The notes beneath the pieces were generated by a model that was not told the origin of the DNA, made no database searches, and saw only the letters and a program-made list of their open reading frames with translations. A stretch of DNA of 64,000 nucleotides from an uncultured Streptomyces sp. (GTDB lineage Bacteria > Actinomycetota > Actinomycetes > Streptomycetales > Streptomycetaceae): the NCBI RefSeq assembly GCF_947488945.1, contig NZ_CANLBS010000009.1, forward strand, positions 186,001 through 250,000, read 5' to 3'. Shown here in pieces: positions 8,710 through 17,066 of the stretch (positions are counted from its first letter, which is position 1; every line of letters begins with the position of its first letter). A program made the position numbers and the translations under genes.

Positions 8710-9408
8710 TCAACGCCCCGTCGCGGCCCGGCCGCCGGGATCCAGCGGCCTGCGGGCGAGGACGACCGCCTGGGCGGTGGACTCCGGGAACTCGCCCTCG
8801 GTGTCCGGCTGCCGCACCGTGCGGGCCCGGATCTCCAGCCCGGCGGCGGTCAGCAGGCCCTCGACGCGCTCCGGGGTACGCCGGTGGAAGTCGAGCCGCA
8901 CCCGGTGGCCCCACGCCTCCTCGTACCGGGCGGGCTCCGCGCCGATCTGGAAGCCGAGCAGCGCGTGCGCGCCCGGAGCCAGCACCCGGCGGAACTCCGC
9001 GAAGACGTCCGGCAGCAGGTCGTCGGTGACGTGGATGGTGGAGTACCAGGCCAGCAGGCCGCCGAGCGACCCGTCCGCGAGGTCCAGCGCGAGCATCGAT
9101 CCCTCGGCGAAGCGGAGTCCGGGGTGACGGCCGCGTGCCTCGGCCAGCATCCCGGGCGACAGGTCGACGCCGAACACGTCGGCCCCGAGGCCGTGCAGGT
9201 ACGCGGTGACGCGTCCCGTGCCGCACCCCACGTCCGCGACCGGCCGTCCGCCGCCGGTGGCCCGCACCGTCTCCGCGAAGGCCGCCAGCAGGGCGCGCTC
9301 CACCGGCTTGGCGGCCAACTCGTCCTGGAAACGGGCCGCGTAGTCGGCGGCGAGACGGTCGTAGGAGGCACGGGTGTCCCGGACGAAGTCCGGTTCGCTG
9401 ATCGGCAT
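8710..9408 (-). CDS. Class I SAM-dependent methyltransferase
   Basis: A 232-residue Rossmann-fold methyltransferase. SAM-binding motif I is 'VADVGCGTGRVTAYLHGLG', motif II 'VFGVDLSPGMLAEAR', followed by 'GSMLALDLADGSLGGLLAWYSTIH'. The general architecture is that of small-molecule methyltransferases of the UbiE/MenG type (Methyltransf_11/25); substrate unknown. A TACGCT box (9417-9422) lies 8 nt upstream of the ATG with no Shine-Dalgarno, suggesting a leaderless message. It converges on the Uma2 gene with 10 bp between the stops. Confidence 0.85.
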   Translation of the reverse strand: MPISEPDFVRDTRASYDRLAADYAARFQDELAAKPVERALLAAFAETVRATGGGRPVADVGCGTGRVTAYLHGLGADVFGVDLSPGMLAEARGRHPGLRFAEGSMLALDLADGSLGGLLAWYSTIHVTDDLLPDVFAEFRRVLAPGAHALLGFQIGAEPARYEEAWGHRVRLDFHRRTPERVEGLLTAAGLEIRARTVRQPDTEGEFPESTAQAVVLARRPLDPGGRAATGR

Positions 9409-9474
9409 GACCCGGCAGCGTACGCCCGACCCCGGGCGGGCGCACCCCGGTCCGGGAGGGCCGGATGCCGCCGG

Positions 9475-10482
9475 TCAGTCTCCGCCGCGCCGCCGCCGGA
9501 AGCGGAAGGCGAGCACCACCGCGCCGAGGATCACGAGTCCGCCCACGGTGGCGCTGCCCTTCTCCGCGCCGTTCCCGCCGGAACCGCCGGCCGGCCCGCT
9601 CCCCTCGGTGGGCTTCGCGGAGGGGGAGCCGGAACCGTCCGCCGACGGCTCGGCCGCGCCGCCCCCGACGTCCACCCGCTCCACCCGACTGCGCGCCCCT
9701 TCGTAGCCGTACATCAGGGCCGAGCCGTCCGCCGTGTACGTCACCGACTCCGACTGCCCCTGGAAGGGGGCGTCCACCGGGTGCTCGGCACCGATCCGGC
9801 CGTCGGCGAAGTCGTGGACGCGCGCCCCGAGGTAGGAGCGCAGCACCAGCCGGGTGCCGTCCGGCGAGAAGGCGCCGTCGGTCACCCAGCCCACCTTCCC
9901 CACCCTGTGGAAGACGTTGTCGCCGCCGGTGGAAAGCTCCGCGGGGCCTTCGTAGAGGCCGCCACCGTCCTGGTTCTTGGAGGCGATGTAGACCCGGCCG
10001 GTCTTCGGATGGACCATCAGCGCCTCGGCGTCGCGCGCCCCGTCGGCGTACGTCACGTCGAACTGCGTCGCGCGGACCGTGGTGTCGCGGAGTTCCTTCG
10101 GTTCCGGCAGACGGTAGATCCAGACATGGTCCCAGGTGCCGTTCAGGTTGTCGCCGATGTCGCCGACGTACAGGTTCCCGTCGGGGCCGATCGAGATCGC
10201 CTCCACGTCGCGCGGCTCGCCGACCCCGGTCATGGTGACGGTGGCGACGGTCCGCCCGGTGCGGGAGTCGACGGCGTACAGGTAGGGGCCGTCCTCGCTG
10301 TCGTTGTGGGTCCAGTAGACGCCGGGATGGATGCGGCTGGCGGCGAGGCCGCTGGACTCGGTGATCCGCGGGTCCTCGATCGTGAAGGAGCGGTCCGCGC
10401 GACCGCCGTCGTCGGCCACGGCGGGGGCCGCGGCTCCCGCGAGCAGGAGCAGCCCGGCGAGGGCGGTGAGAGAGGCGCGCAT
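9475..10482 (-). CDS. Secreted beta-propeller-like protein with C-terminal membrane anchor
   Basis: A 335-residue exported protein. From the ATG at 10482 there is a signal peptide (MRASLTALAGLLLLAGAAAPAVADD). The body has repeated strands with WD/NHL-like phrases such as 'SGLAASRIHPGVYWTHNDSED', 'GEPRDVEAISIGPDGNLYVGDIGDN' and 'GVEALMVHPKTGRVYIASK'-type repeats, typical of a propeller. It ends in a Gly/Ser/Pro-rich spacer, a hydrophobic segment ('VGGLVILGAVVLAF') and an Arg-rich tail (RFRRRRGGD), so it is held at the outer face of the membrane. No catalytic motif is recognised. A longer reading to 10596 would put 38 non-hydrophobic residues ahead of the signal peptide and is rejected. Confidence 0.75.
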   Translation of the reverse strand: MRASLTALAGLLLLAGAAAPAVADDGGRADRSFTIEDPRITESSGLAASRIHPGVYWTHNDSEDGPYLYAVDSRTGRTVATVTMTGVGEPRDVEAISIGPDGNLYVGDIGDNLNGTWDHVWIYRLPEPKELRDTTVRATQFDVTYADGARDAEALMVHPKTGRVYIASKNQDGGGLYEGPAELSTGGDNVFHRVGKVGWVTDGAFSPDGTRLVLRSYLGARVHDFADGRIGAEHPVDAPFQGQSESVTYTADGSALMYGYEGARSRVERVDVGGGAAEPSADGSGSPSAKPTEGSGPAGGSGGNGAEKGSATVGGLVILGAVVLAFRFRRRRGGD

Positions 10483-10528
10483 GGCGCCAGTGTCCATCAT
10501 CACGTCGCAGCGTGACGCCTGGATCGGC

Positions 10529-10534
10529 CATGAT
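10529..10534 (+). promoter_or_regulatory. Possible leaderless -10 box of the SGNH hydrolase gene
   Basis: CATGAT ends 6 nt before the ATG at 10541. A weaker match to the TANNNT pattern than others in this window. Confidence 0.3.
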
Positions 10535-10540
10535 GACGGC

Positions 10541-11269
10541 ATGCGTTTTCTGTTCGTCGGCGATTCCATGACCGTCGGTCGCGCCGGCGACTTCACCTGG
10601 CGCTACCGCATGTGGCGCCACCTCGAAGCGTCCTTCGGCGAGGGCGGCTACGCCATCGTCGGACCGCGCACCGCCCTGCACGACACGGAGGCCGACGCCC
10701 CCCTCTCCACGGCCTACGCCGATCCCGGCTTCCCGCCCGACGCCCGGCGCCATCTCGCCGGCTGGGGCCAGGGCTGGCTGCATCTGGCACCGGTCATCGA
10801 GGAGACGGTCGCCGCGACGCGGGCCGACGTCCTGCTGGTGTCGCTGGGTCTGATCGACCTCGGCTTCTACACGGACAGCGACCAGACCGCGGCCAACGCC
10901 CGCGCGTTCGTCGCGGCGGCCCGCCGGGCCAACCCCTCGGTCGGGGCGGTGCTGCTGCCGGTCATACCGAACGTCCGGGCGCTGACCGACGCGCCGTTCG
11001 CGGCCGAGTGCGAGCGCTTCAACACCCTGCTCGCGAAGGCCGTGGCCGACCTCGACCAGCCGGCCTCGCCCCTGCTCCTCGCCTCGCACCCGGCCGGCTA
11101 CGACCTCGGTGCCGACACCTACGACGGCACCCATCCGGGCCCGTCGGGAGAGCACAAGCTGGCCGCCGCGTTCGCGGACGCGATGCACCAGGCGTGGGGG
11201 CTCGGCCTGCCCTACGGAGCAGGTGCCGCGGCCGGGCCCCCGCGCCCTACAGCGCCGGTTCCTCGCTGA
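10541..11269 (+). CDS. SGNH/GDSL-family esterase-like hydrolase
   Basis: A 242-residue cytoplasmic SGNH hydrolase. Block I is 'FLFVGDSMTVGRAGDFTWRYRMW' (in-frame from residue 3, nucleophile Ser in GDSM), the Gly/Asn blocks are in 'VSLGLIDLGFY' and the catalytic Asp-His pair is 'DGTHPGPSGEHKLA'. No signal peptide is visible, unlike many Streptomyces GDSL esterases, so it probably acts inside the cell on acyl or acetyl esters. Its 3' end overlaps the end of the convergent TetR gene by 23 bp. Confidence 0.82.
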   Translation: MRFLFVGDSMTVGRAGDFTWRYRMWRHLEASFGEGGYAIVGPRTALHDTEADAPLSTAYADPGFPPDARRHLAGWGQGWLHLAPVIEETVAATRADVLLVSLGLIDLGFYTDSDQTAANARAFVAAARRANPSVGAVLLPVIPNVRALTDAPFAAECERFNTLLAKAVADLDQPASPLLLASHPAGYDLGADTYDGTHPGPSGEHKLAAAFADAMHQAWGLGLPYGAGAAAGPPRPTAPVPR

Positions 11270-11906
11270 CGCTGCCCGCGGTGATGCCCAGCATCGACAG
11301 GGCCAGCTTCACGAGTTCCTCGGACACCTCGGCCGGCTGGGCCCGCCGGGAGCGCCGCGCGTAGTGCGCCATGAACTCGTGCACGGTGCCCACCGTCACC
11401 ATCACGGTGACCCGGTGGTCCCCTGGCTCCGCCTCGCCGCGCGCCACCGCGCGCTGGGCCTCGCCGGTGAGGAAGTCCACCCACACGTCGCGCCAGCGCT
11501 TCACGTGCGCGTCCACCCGGTGGCTGACGCCCAGCACCTCGACGAACGTGACCCGGGCCTCGTGCGGGTCCTCGGTGACCGCCTTCACGTAGGCTTCGAA
11601 GAGGATCTTGGTGCGCGGGCCCATCGGAAGGTCGTCCATACCCTCGGCCAACAGGGCTTCCTCGGCAGCCCGCAGCCCCTTGGTGGTCACCTGGTCGTGG
11701 AGCGCGACGAGCAGGCCCTCCAGCGAGCCGTACTCCTCCTCCAGGATGCGCACCGGCACGCCCGCCCGTCGGCAGAGCGCCTCGGTGGTCGTCCGGGCGT
11801 ACCCGAACGTACCGAACAAGTCGCGTGCCGCCTGCGTCAGTTGGGCACGCTCCAGCGCACGGAAACCCTCACCGGTCGCGGTCTTCCCCGTCTCCGAGCC
11901 GTCCAT
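11247..11906 (-). CDS. TetR-family transcriptional regulator
   Basis: A 219-residue TetR regulator. The N-terminal helix-turn-helix is 'AQLTQAARDLFGTFGYARTT' followed by 'EALCRRAGVPVRILEEEYGS'; the rest is the all-helical ligand domain. The ATG at 11906 is preferred because AGGAGG lies 7 nt upstream; a GTG three bases earlier is also possible. No clear divergent target gene exists, since the upstream neighbour reads toward it, so autoregulation or a distant target is likely. Confidence 0.85.
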   Translation of the reverse strand: MDGSETGKTATGEGFRALERAQLTQAARDLFGTFGYARTTTEALCRRAGVPVRILEEEYGSLEGLLVALHDQVTTKGLRAAEEALLAEGMDDLPMGPRTKILFEAYVKAVTEDPHEARVTFVEVLGVSHRVDAHVKRWRDVWVDFLTGEAQRAVARGEAEPGDHRVTVMVTVGTVHEFMAHYARRSRRAQPAEVSEELVKLALSMLGITAGSVSEEPAL

Positions 11907-12169
11907 CACCGGACCTCCTCAGCAGAAGGCGCGGGAGAGGCTGCTCCACCTCTGCAACGGACCGCCCGAGTCATTGTCCTCTCCTGTGGGCCGGTTGGCG
12001 GCAAACGCCACGTTCTGCCGCGGAGTTCACCCTCCGGACGCCGTCCGCCCGCCCCCGGTCCACCTCTCACGCCCGTTACGCGCCCCCTGGCCCGCACGGC
12101 AGTCCGAACGCCCGTACAGGCGGGCGAACTTCGGAGAAGCACCCCGGCTCCGTCAGGAGCCCGCACGGG

Positions 12170-12859
12170 TCAGTCGAACAGGCTGACCGTCTCGGAGACC
12201 GCGGGCCGCTGCCGCTCACCCTCCGGCGTGAAGGCGAAGGACTGGGGGAAGGGCCCGGACCCCCACCGGGTCGCCAGCAGCACGGGCTGGGTGTGCTCGG
12301 GCGGCCAGGTGTAGGCGGCCCCGGGGGCGGTGCCGTTCCAGAGGTGGAAGGTGACCACGGGGTCCGCAGGGTCGGCGGTGGCGTAGCCGAGCGCCTTGCC
12401 GTAGCGGGGGTCCGAGCCGCCGAAGCGGACCGAGGGCGGGCCGAACGCCGTCGTGACGTCCGTCCAGTCGCGGTCCCGCTCCACCGTCCAGTCGCGGACC
12501 GTCGCACGCAGCCGGGCGTACTCGTCGCCGGTCAGCAGCCGGTCGGCCCGCAGCCAGCCCGCGCGGTGGGCCAGCTCCGCGTAGAGGGAGGCCACCGCGT
12601 ACTCGTGTCCCTGGAGGTGCAGGTGCCGGGTGAAGGCGCCCTTGGCCCCGAGCGGCGACCAGGCCCCGCGCGCCTCCCACTCCGCCCGCTGCTCGGCCCA
12701 CGCGCCGGCGCGGCCCTCGACGTACAGCAGGTCCTCGCACATGAGCTGGAGGACGGCCTCGTCGCCCCACAAGGACGGCCGGCGCAGCGCCATGTTGAGT
12801 CGGTGGACGAAGTGGGCGCGTATGTCCGCGGAGGGCGCGAGGGCGTCGGAAGGGATCAC
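12170..12859 (-). CDS. Uncharacterised protein, DUF4291-like fold suspected
   Basis: A 229-residue soluble protein without a recognised catalytic motif. Notable phrases are 'LMCEDLLYVEGRAGAWAEQR', 'GAKGAFTRHLHLQGHEYAVAS' and 'TFHLWNGTAPGAAYTWPP'. The GTG at 12859 is chosen because a GACAAT -10 box (12866-12871) ends 6 nt before it; upstream codons to 12901 lack any ribosome site. A short hairpin (12146-12161, stem GGCTCC/GGAGCC) follows the stop. No operon partner. Family uncertain. Confidence 0.6.
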   Translation of the reverse strand: MIPSDALAPSADIRAHFVHRLNMALRRPSLWGDEAVLQLMCEDLLYVEGRAGAWAEQRAEWEARGAWSPLGAKGAFTRHLHLQGHEYAVASLYAELAHRAGWLRADRLLTGDEYARLRATVRDWTVERDRDWTDVTTAFGPPSVRFGGSDPRYGKALGYATADPADPVVTFHLWNGTAPGAAYTWPPEHTQPVLLATRWGSGPFPQSFAFTPEGERQRPAVSETVSLFD

Positions 12860-12865
12860 CCGCCC

Positions 12866-12871
12866 ATTGTC
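12866..12871 (-). promoter_or_regulatory. Leaderless-type -10 box
   Basis: GACAAT on the minus strand, 6 nt before the GTG at 12859; no Shine-Dalgarno between. Confidence 0.4.
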
Positions 12872-13092
12872 CCCGCCCGCACTCTCCCGTTCGACGCACA
12901 CGGGTGCTATTCACAGAATTTTCCCGGCCCAACTCCCGCGGGCGGCACGGAGGTCGTCCCGCCGCGCGGTCCGCACGCGGACACGTCCCGGAGCCCTGCG
13001 GACCGGGACGGCGGTCCGTCCGGCCGACTGCCGCACACTCGTACGAGCGACGCCCTCGGAGCGGTGCCGCAGGTCGCGTGCGGGCACCTGCC

Positions 13093-13098
13093 TACGGT
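13093..13098 (+). promoter_or_regulatory. Leaderless-type -10 box of the surface-protein gene
   Basis: TACGGT, exactly 7 nt before the ATG at 13106, with only CCGCCGC between. Confidence 0.45.
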
Positions 13099-13105
13099 CC
13101 GCCGC

Positions 13106-14644
13106 ATGAGTCGAGCACGCTTGATGACCCTGACCGCCTGCACCGCCGTCTGCCTCGCCGTGACCGGGCCCGCCTTCGGTGCGTACTCGGGCAACCCGTT
13201 GGCCGGCAGCAACGGTTTCGGGGTGGTGGTGGAGGGTGACGCCACCCTGGGCAGCACCGAGACCGAGGGCGCCGTCGCCATCGGAGGCGATCTGACGATC
13301 GGCCCCGGCTACAACGTCGGCCTGAACACGCCCGGCACCTTCGTCGCCCCGGGCGACACGACCCCCACCACGCTGCTGGTCGGCGGGGCGGTGAACTGGG
13401 GAGCCGGCTCGCCGCAGGGCGTGCTGCGCGTCCTGAGCAACGGCCTCCTCAAGGTGGGCGACCCCACCGGCAGCGACGCCCTGGACGAGGACGCCAACGG
13501 TGCCGAGGTCAACACCCATGAGGTGGTGGAGGGGGCGGGGTACGACTCCACGCCCCGCATCGAGACGACCGTCCACCAGGACGAGGCCAACGTCCACCAG
13601 AGCGGCCTGATGGACTTCGGCTCGCTCTTCACCACCTACCGCGAGCGCTCGACGGACATCGCCTCCTGCACCACCAACGTCCTGCTCCGGGACGACCAGG
13701 GGCAGCCGCTGCCCGACCAGGACGACATCCCGGCGGGCACCAACGCCTTCATCACCCTCACCGAGGGGCAGACCAACGTCCTCAACATCACCGGCGAGAA
13801 CCTCAACAACCTCTCCGAGCTGACCTTCGACAACCTGCCCACCGCCTCGACCCCGCTGGTCGTCAACGTGGACACCAGCGGCACCGGCGGCGTGTACTCC
13901 TGGAGCATTCCGGAGCTGGCGGGGATCTCCGGGGACCAGGCCCCCTACATCCTGTGGAACTTCCCGGACGCCACCGACATCACGATCACCGAGGGCGACT
14001 CGCTGGAAGGCACGATCTACGCCCCGCGCGCCAGGGTGACCGACATCGACGCGTCGAACCTGGAGGGCCAGGTCATCGCGAAGGAGCTGATCGCCGGCCC
14101 GCTGATCGACGGTGGCGCGGACGTGGTCAACGCCGGTGAGATCCACGAGTTCCCGTTCGCCGCGGACATCGACTGCTCGGACCTGGGAGACCCCTCGCCG
14201 ACCCCGACGCCGACCCCCACTCCGACACCGACGGACCCGACCCCCACGCCGACTCCGACGCCGACCGGACCGACCCCGACCCCGACCCCGACCGGACCCA
14301 CGCCGACGCCGACCGGACCCACCCCGACGCCCACCGGACCCACCTCGCCCCCGACCCCGACCGGGCCCACACCTCCCCCGACCGGGCACCCGCACCCGTC
14401 CCCGTCCGACCCGTACGGGGAGGGCAGTGGCGGCGGCTACGGCAGCGGCGGCTCCGGCGACGGGGGCGGCCACGGCAGTGGCGGAGGGTACGGCGACGGC
14501 GGCCACGGCAGTGGCGGCGGTCATGGAGGCGGGGGCGAGTTGGCGAGCAGCGGCCCGTCGGGCATGGGCTTCGTCGCCGGCGGCGCGCTGCTGGCGGCCG
14601 CCACCGGCCTGGCCCTGAAGTTCCGCAGGCGCCCGCGCCACTGA
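13106..14644 (+). CDS. Choice-of-anchor A surface protein with Pro-Thr stalk and LAxTG-like sorting signal
   Basis: A 512-residue cell-wall protein. Signal peptide about residues 1-27 (ends GPAFGA). The main domain (about 30-360) carries phrases typical of the choice-of-anchor A family: 'NGFGVVVEGDATLGSTETEG', 'AVAIGGDLTIG', 'SGLMDFGSLFTTYRERS', 'YILWNFPDATDITI', 'LEGTIYAPRA'. Then come a Pro-Thr/Gly-Pro-Thr stalk (about 364-430), a Gly/Ser/His-rich spacer, and a C-terminal signal: LASSG, hydrophobic segment 'MGFVAGGALLAAATGLAL', basic tail. Class E sortases of Streptomyces recognise LAxTG; here Thr is replaced by Ser. It is likely wall-anchored or membrane-retained. Ligand unknown. Confidence 0.85.
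   Translation: MSRARLMTLTACTAVCLAVTGPAFGAYSGNPLAGSNGFGVVVEGDATLGSTETEGAVAIGGDLTIGPGYNVGLNTPGTFVAPGDTTPTTLLVGGAVNWGAGSPQGVLRVLSNGLLKVGDPTGSDALDEDANGAEVNTHEVVEGAGYDSTPRIETTVHQDEANVHQSGLMDFGSLFTTYRERSTDIASCTTNVLLRDDQGQPLPDQDDIPAGTNAFITLTEGQTNVLNITGENLNNLSELTFDNLPTASTPLVVNVDTSGTGGVYSWSIPELAGISGDQAPYILWNFPDATDITITEGDSLEGTIYAPRARVTDIDASNLEGQVIAKELIAGPLIDGGADVVNAGEIHEFPFAADIDCSDLGDPSPTPTPTPTPTPTDPTPTPTPTPTGPTPTPTPTGPTPTPTGPTPTPTGPTSPPTPTGPTPPPTGHPHPSPSDPYGEGSGGGYGSGGSGDGGGHGSGGGYGDGGHGSGGGHGGGGELASSGPSGMGFVAGGALLAAATGLALKFRRRPRH
14197..14400 (+). repeat. Pro-Thr coding repeats of the surface-protein stalk
   Basis: Repeated CCGACCCCGACG-type units encode PTPTPT runs and then several GPTPTPT blocks. 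Repeat number is likely to vary between strains, changing stalk length but not frame when units of 6 are lost or gained. Confidence 0.7.
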
Positions 14645-14696
14645 TCCGGTTGACCCGCCAGGGACGCCCCCTCGGGTCCCCGGCCCGCACACCACC

Positions 14697-14736
14697 GCGC
14701 CGCGTGCCCCGCCCGCCAGGGCCGGACACGCGGCGC
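14697..14736 (+). terminator. Hairpin after the surface-protein gene
   Basis: Stem GCGCCGCGTG (14697-14706) with CACGCGGCGC (14727-14736), 20-nt loop, 53 nt after the stop. Confidence 0.55.
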
Positions 14737-14850
14737 GGCGCCTATGCCACCGGGCCCGCCGCCGGTCGCTTCCCGCGCCGCCGGTGGCCCCACGGCCTCT
14801 CCCGTACGGTCTCCCCGTGCGGTGGTCCCCCCGGTCCCCCGCGGTCCCCC

Positions 14851-14897
14851 GTCACGCCGTCACGCCGTCACGCCGTCACGCCGTCACGCCGTCACGC
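14851..14897. repeat. Six tandem copies of an 8-bp unit
   Basis: GTCACGCC repeated head to tail from 14851, the sixth copy being GTCACGCG. Read on the minus strand the stop codon of the macro-domain gene lies in the first unit met, so copy-number change would not alter the protein. Confidence 0.85.
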
Positions 14898-15416
14898 GGC
14901 CAACGCCTCCTCGAAGCACGTGTACGCCTCGTCGCCGAACAGCACGAACCGGACCTCGTCGACCGGCGGGAGGGCCGCCTCCCGGACCGTGCGCACCGCG
15001 ATGCGCGCCCCGTCGTCCAGTGGCCAGCCGTAGATCCCCGTCGAGATGGCCGGGAAGGCCACCGTCCGGGCGCCCAGCTCCGAGGCCACCCGCAGGGACT
15101 CCCGGTAGCACGAGGCCAGCAGGGCGGACCGGTCTTCGGTGCGCGACCAGACCGGGCCCACGGTGTGGATGACGTGCTGGGCGTGCAGCCGGCCGGCCGT
15201 GGTCGCCACGGCCTTGCCGGTCGGCAGGCCGCCGCCCCAGTGCGAGGCCCGCAGCGCGCGGCAGGCGGCGAGGATCTCGGGCCCTCCCCGCCGGTGGATC
15301 GCACCGTCCACCCCGCCGCCGCCGAGGAGCGAGGAGTTGGCGGCGTTGACCAGGGCGTCGGCGTGCTGCTCGGTGATGTCCCCGCGCACGAGGACGATCT
15401 TCGGCGAAGTCGTCAT
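14892..15416 (-). CDS. Macro-domain O-acetyl-ADP-ribose deacetylase
   Basis: A 174-residue stand-alone macro domain of the YmdB/MacroD type. Diagnostic motifs: 'VRGDITEQHADALVNAANSS' (catalytic/binding Asn of NAAN), 'GGGGVDGAIHRRGG', and 'AFPAISTGIYGWP', the phosphate-binding loop. The family removes ADP-ribose from proteins or hydrolyses O-acetyl-ADP-ribose. The ATG at 15416 has a CAGGAT box 6 nt upstream and no Shine-Dalgarno. Its 3' end runs into an 8-bp tandem repeat. Confidence 0.9.
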   Translation of the reverse strand: MTTSPKIVLVRGDITEQHADALVNAANSSLLGGGGVDGAIHRRGGPEILAACRALRASHWGGGLPTGKAVATTAGRLHAQHVIHTVGPVWSRTEDRSALLASCYRESLRVASELGARTVAFPAISTGIYGWPLDDGARIAVRTVREAALPPVDEVRFVLFGDEAYTCFEEALAA

Positions 15417-15796
15417 ACCGCCATCCTGCCCGCGCGGGACGGACGGCACCGGTCCACCGAGACCGGATCGGGTGCGGTTGTCACGGGCAAGGGACACCAG
15501 CGGGGCGCTGAGCGGGGTGTGCGGTACGCACAGGGAGGAGCAGTCGTCGGCGTACACCCGGCCCTGCCGTGGGGGGACGATGCCGGAACCCGTTGTCCGG
15601 GAAGATCGTGCCGGGCCCTCCGGTGGAACACGAAGGCGGTTCCCGCCTCGTACAGGCCGGTCTACGGGCCGGTCTCCTCGTTGCGGACCGGCTCGCCCAG
15701 CCGGAAGATGCGGATGGTGTCGGTCAGGATTTCACGCGCGACCACGCCGCTGACGGCCCCCACGTCAGCCCGGCGCCTACAGTCGTGATCGCCAAG
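15417..15796. pseudogene. Gene-poor junction with a possible decayed minus-strand coding remnant
   Basis: No intact gene. On the minus strand from about 15770 the translation is protein-like (ADVGAVSGVVAREILTD, IRIFRLGEPVRNEETG), then meets a stop near 15664 and continues (LYEAGTAFVFHRRARHD) in the same frame; this looks like a truncated, decayed gene of unknown family. It sits exactly between the macro-domain gene and the accessory island and may mark an old recombination junction. The first bases beyond the macro start hold its -10 box (15423-15428). Confidence 0.35.
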
Positions 15797-16249
15797 CTAT
15801 GACCCTGGTCCGACAGAGACGGCCCGTTCTGCCAGCAGCAAGGCCAACGGTCCGGCAGGCAGGAGAAAACGCCCCTCGGTAGCGGCGTCGATGGCCCGAC
15901 CCAGAGGCCACCATTCCAGCTTGAAGTCCGCCTCGGTGGCCGTGAGTTCCTGAGGCCCGTGGGTAAGGCCTGATGCCTCGAAGAGATGGACCCGTGCAGC
16001 CGATCCGAGTGTGATGGCGTAGGAGCCCAGAGCCTTCCAAGAGGAGGCGGTCAGACCCGCCTCCTCCCGGAGTTCGCGGTGTGCACACGCCTCCGCCGTC
16101 TCGCCGTCCTCCCGGCGACCGCCCGGCAGGAAGAGGAACTCGCCGCCGTACTCGGGGAACTGTGCGCGCAGAATCGCGACGGTACCGTTGCTGTCACGAG
16201 CCACGACGACAGACGCGTCCCTGCTCGGCGCTCGGCCTTGGCTGTTCAT
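15797..16249 (-). CDS. Nudix hydrolase
   Basis: A 150-residue Nudix protein, last gene of the island's minus-strand operon. The Nudix box is intact: 'GGRREDGETAEACAHRELREEAG' read in two parts, i.e. G-x5-E-x7-RELREEAG, with the metal-binding glutamates present. 'FPEYGGEFLFLPGG' precedes it. Nudix enzymes cleave nucleoside diphosphates linked to another group X; the substrate cannot be told. It begins 19 nt after the hydrolase stop, so it is probably cotranscribed. No good Shine-Dalgarno is visible at the ATG. Confidence 0.88.
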   Translation of the reverse strand: MNSQGRAPSRDASVVVARDSNGTVAILRAQFPEYGGEFLFLPGGRREDGETAEACAHRELREEAGLTASSWKALGSYAITLGSAARVHLFEASGLTHGPQELTATEADFKLEWWPLGRAIDAATEGRFLLPAGPLALLLAERAVSVGPGS

Positions 16250-16268
16250 GCGCAGGAAGCATAGTGGT

Positions 16269-17066
16269 TCAGCCGCGCAAAAACGCCGAGAAGGGGACGT
16301 TCACGACGGTTGGGTGTGCGACGCCACGGCCGTGGAATCCGTCCTCTCCGTAGGCGTCTCCGTGGTCGGCGCACAGGATGATCAACCACTTCTCGTCCTC
16401 CGTGAGCTGGGTGACCAGCCGGCCGAGATGTTCGTCTGCGTATTGCAGGGCGCCTTCCTGCGACGTCCGGGAATCGACGCTGCGGCCGATGTAGTGACCG
16501 TGCGGGACATGGGTGGCTGACACGTTGACGAAGAGGAAGAGTGGCTGACGACCGCGGAACTCGGCGACCACCTCCAGGGCTTGGTCCACCTGGTGGCGAG
16601 TCGAGTCAGGTTCGGGTGAGCAGAACTCAGGACGCCAGTGGTCCTCATCGAACATGTCGGGCAGAACGGAGCCGAGCGGCGTCTCGCGAGAGAAGTACGT
16701 GACTCCGCCGATGCAGACGCTCCGGTAGCCGTACTGAGCAAGGCCCTGGAGAAGGCTGGGGGCCTCGAACACGAAAGTCTGCGGATGTGGCGTCTTGAAG
16801 GCGGGGGGCCTGCACTCCCACAGTCGGGGTGGCTGCTGCGGTTGCGGCAGCTTCGGTAGGAAGCCGGAGAAGAACGCCATGTGCGCGGGGAGGGTGAAGG
16901 TGCCCGGGGTGTGACGGCGCTCCCATCCGCCGGTGGGAAGCAGAGACTCCAGATGTGGCGTACGGCCCGAGGCAAGGGTGTCCCTGGCCACGTCGTAGCG
17001 AAGGGAGTCGAGGGTGACGAAGAGGATGCTCGTCCCGCTGCCGATGACTTCGCGGGCCTTGATCAT
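16269..17066 (-). CDS. STM4013/SEN3800-like hydrolase (alkaline phosphatase/sulfatase superfamily)
   Basis: A 265-residue metal-dependent hydrolase of the alkaline-phosphatase superfamily. 'ILFVTLDSLRYDVARDTLASG' carries the first metal-binding Asp; 'RHTPGTFTLPAHMAFFSGFLP' is the nucleophile region; 'ILCADHGDAYGEDGFHG' is the second metal site; 'PLFLFVNVSATHVPHGHY' is between. This phrase set is that of the STM4013/SEN3800 family, which elsewhere occurs with radical SAM proteins (STM4011/STM4012), as it does here in a different cluster. No formylglycine-type CxPxR sulfatase motif is seen, so phosphoesterase activity is as likely as sulfatase. Start overlaps the previous stop (ATGA). Confidence 0.78.
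   Translation of the reverse strand: MIKAREVIGSGTSILFVTLDSLRYDVARDTLASGRTPHLESLLPTGGWERRHTPGTFTLPAHMAFFSGFLPKLPQPQQPPRLWECRPPAFKTPHPQTFVFEAPSLLQGLAQYGYRSVCIGGVTYFSRETPLGSVLPDMFDEDHWRPEFCSPEPDSTRHQVDQALEVVAEFRGRQPLFLFVNVSATHVPHGHYIGRSVDSRTSQEGALQYADEHLGRLVTQLTEDEKWLIILCADHGDAYGEDGFHGRGVAHPTVVNVPFSAFLRG

Noticed and set aside
14851..14897. Tandem repeat considered as a CRISPR array
   Set aside because: Units are 8 bp with no spacers; no cas genes nearby.
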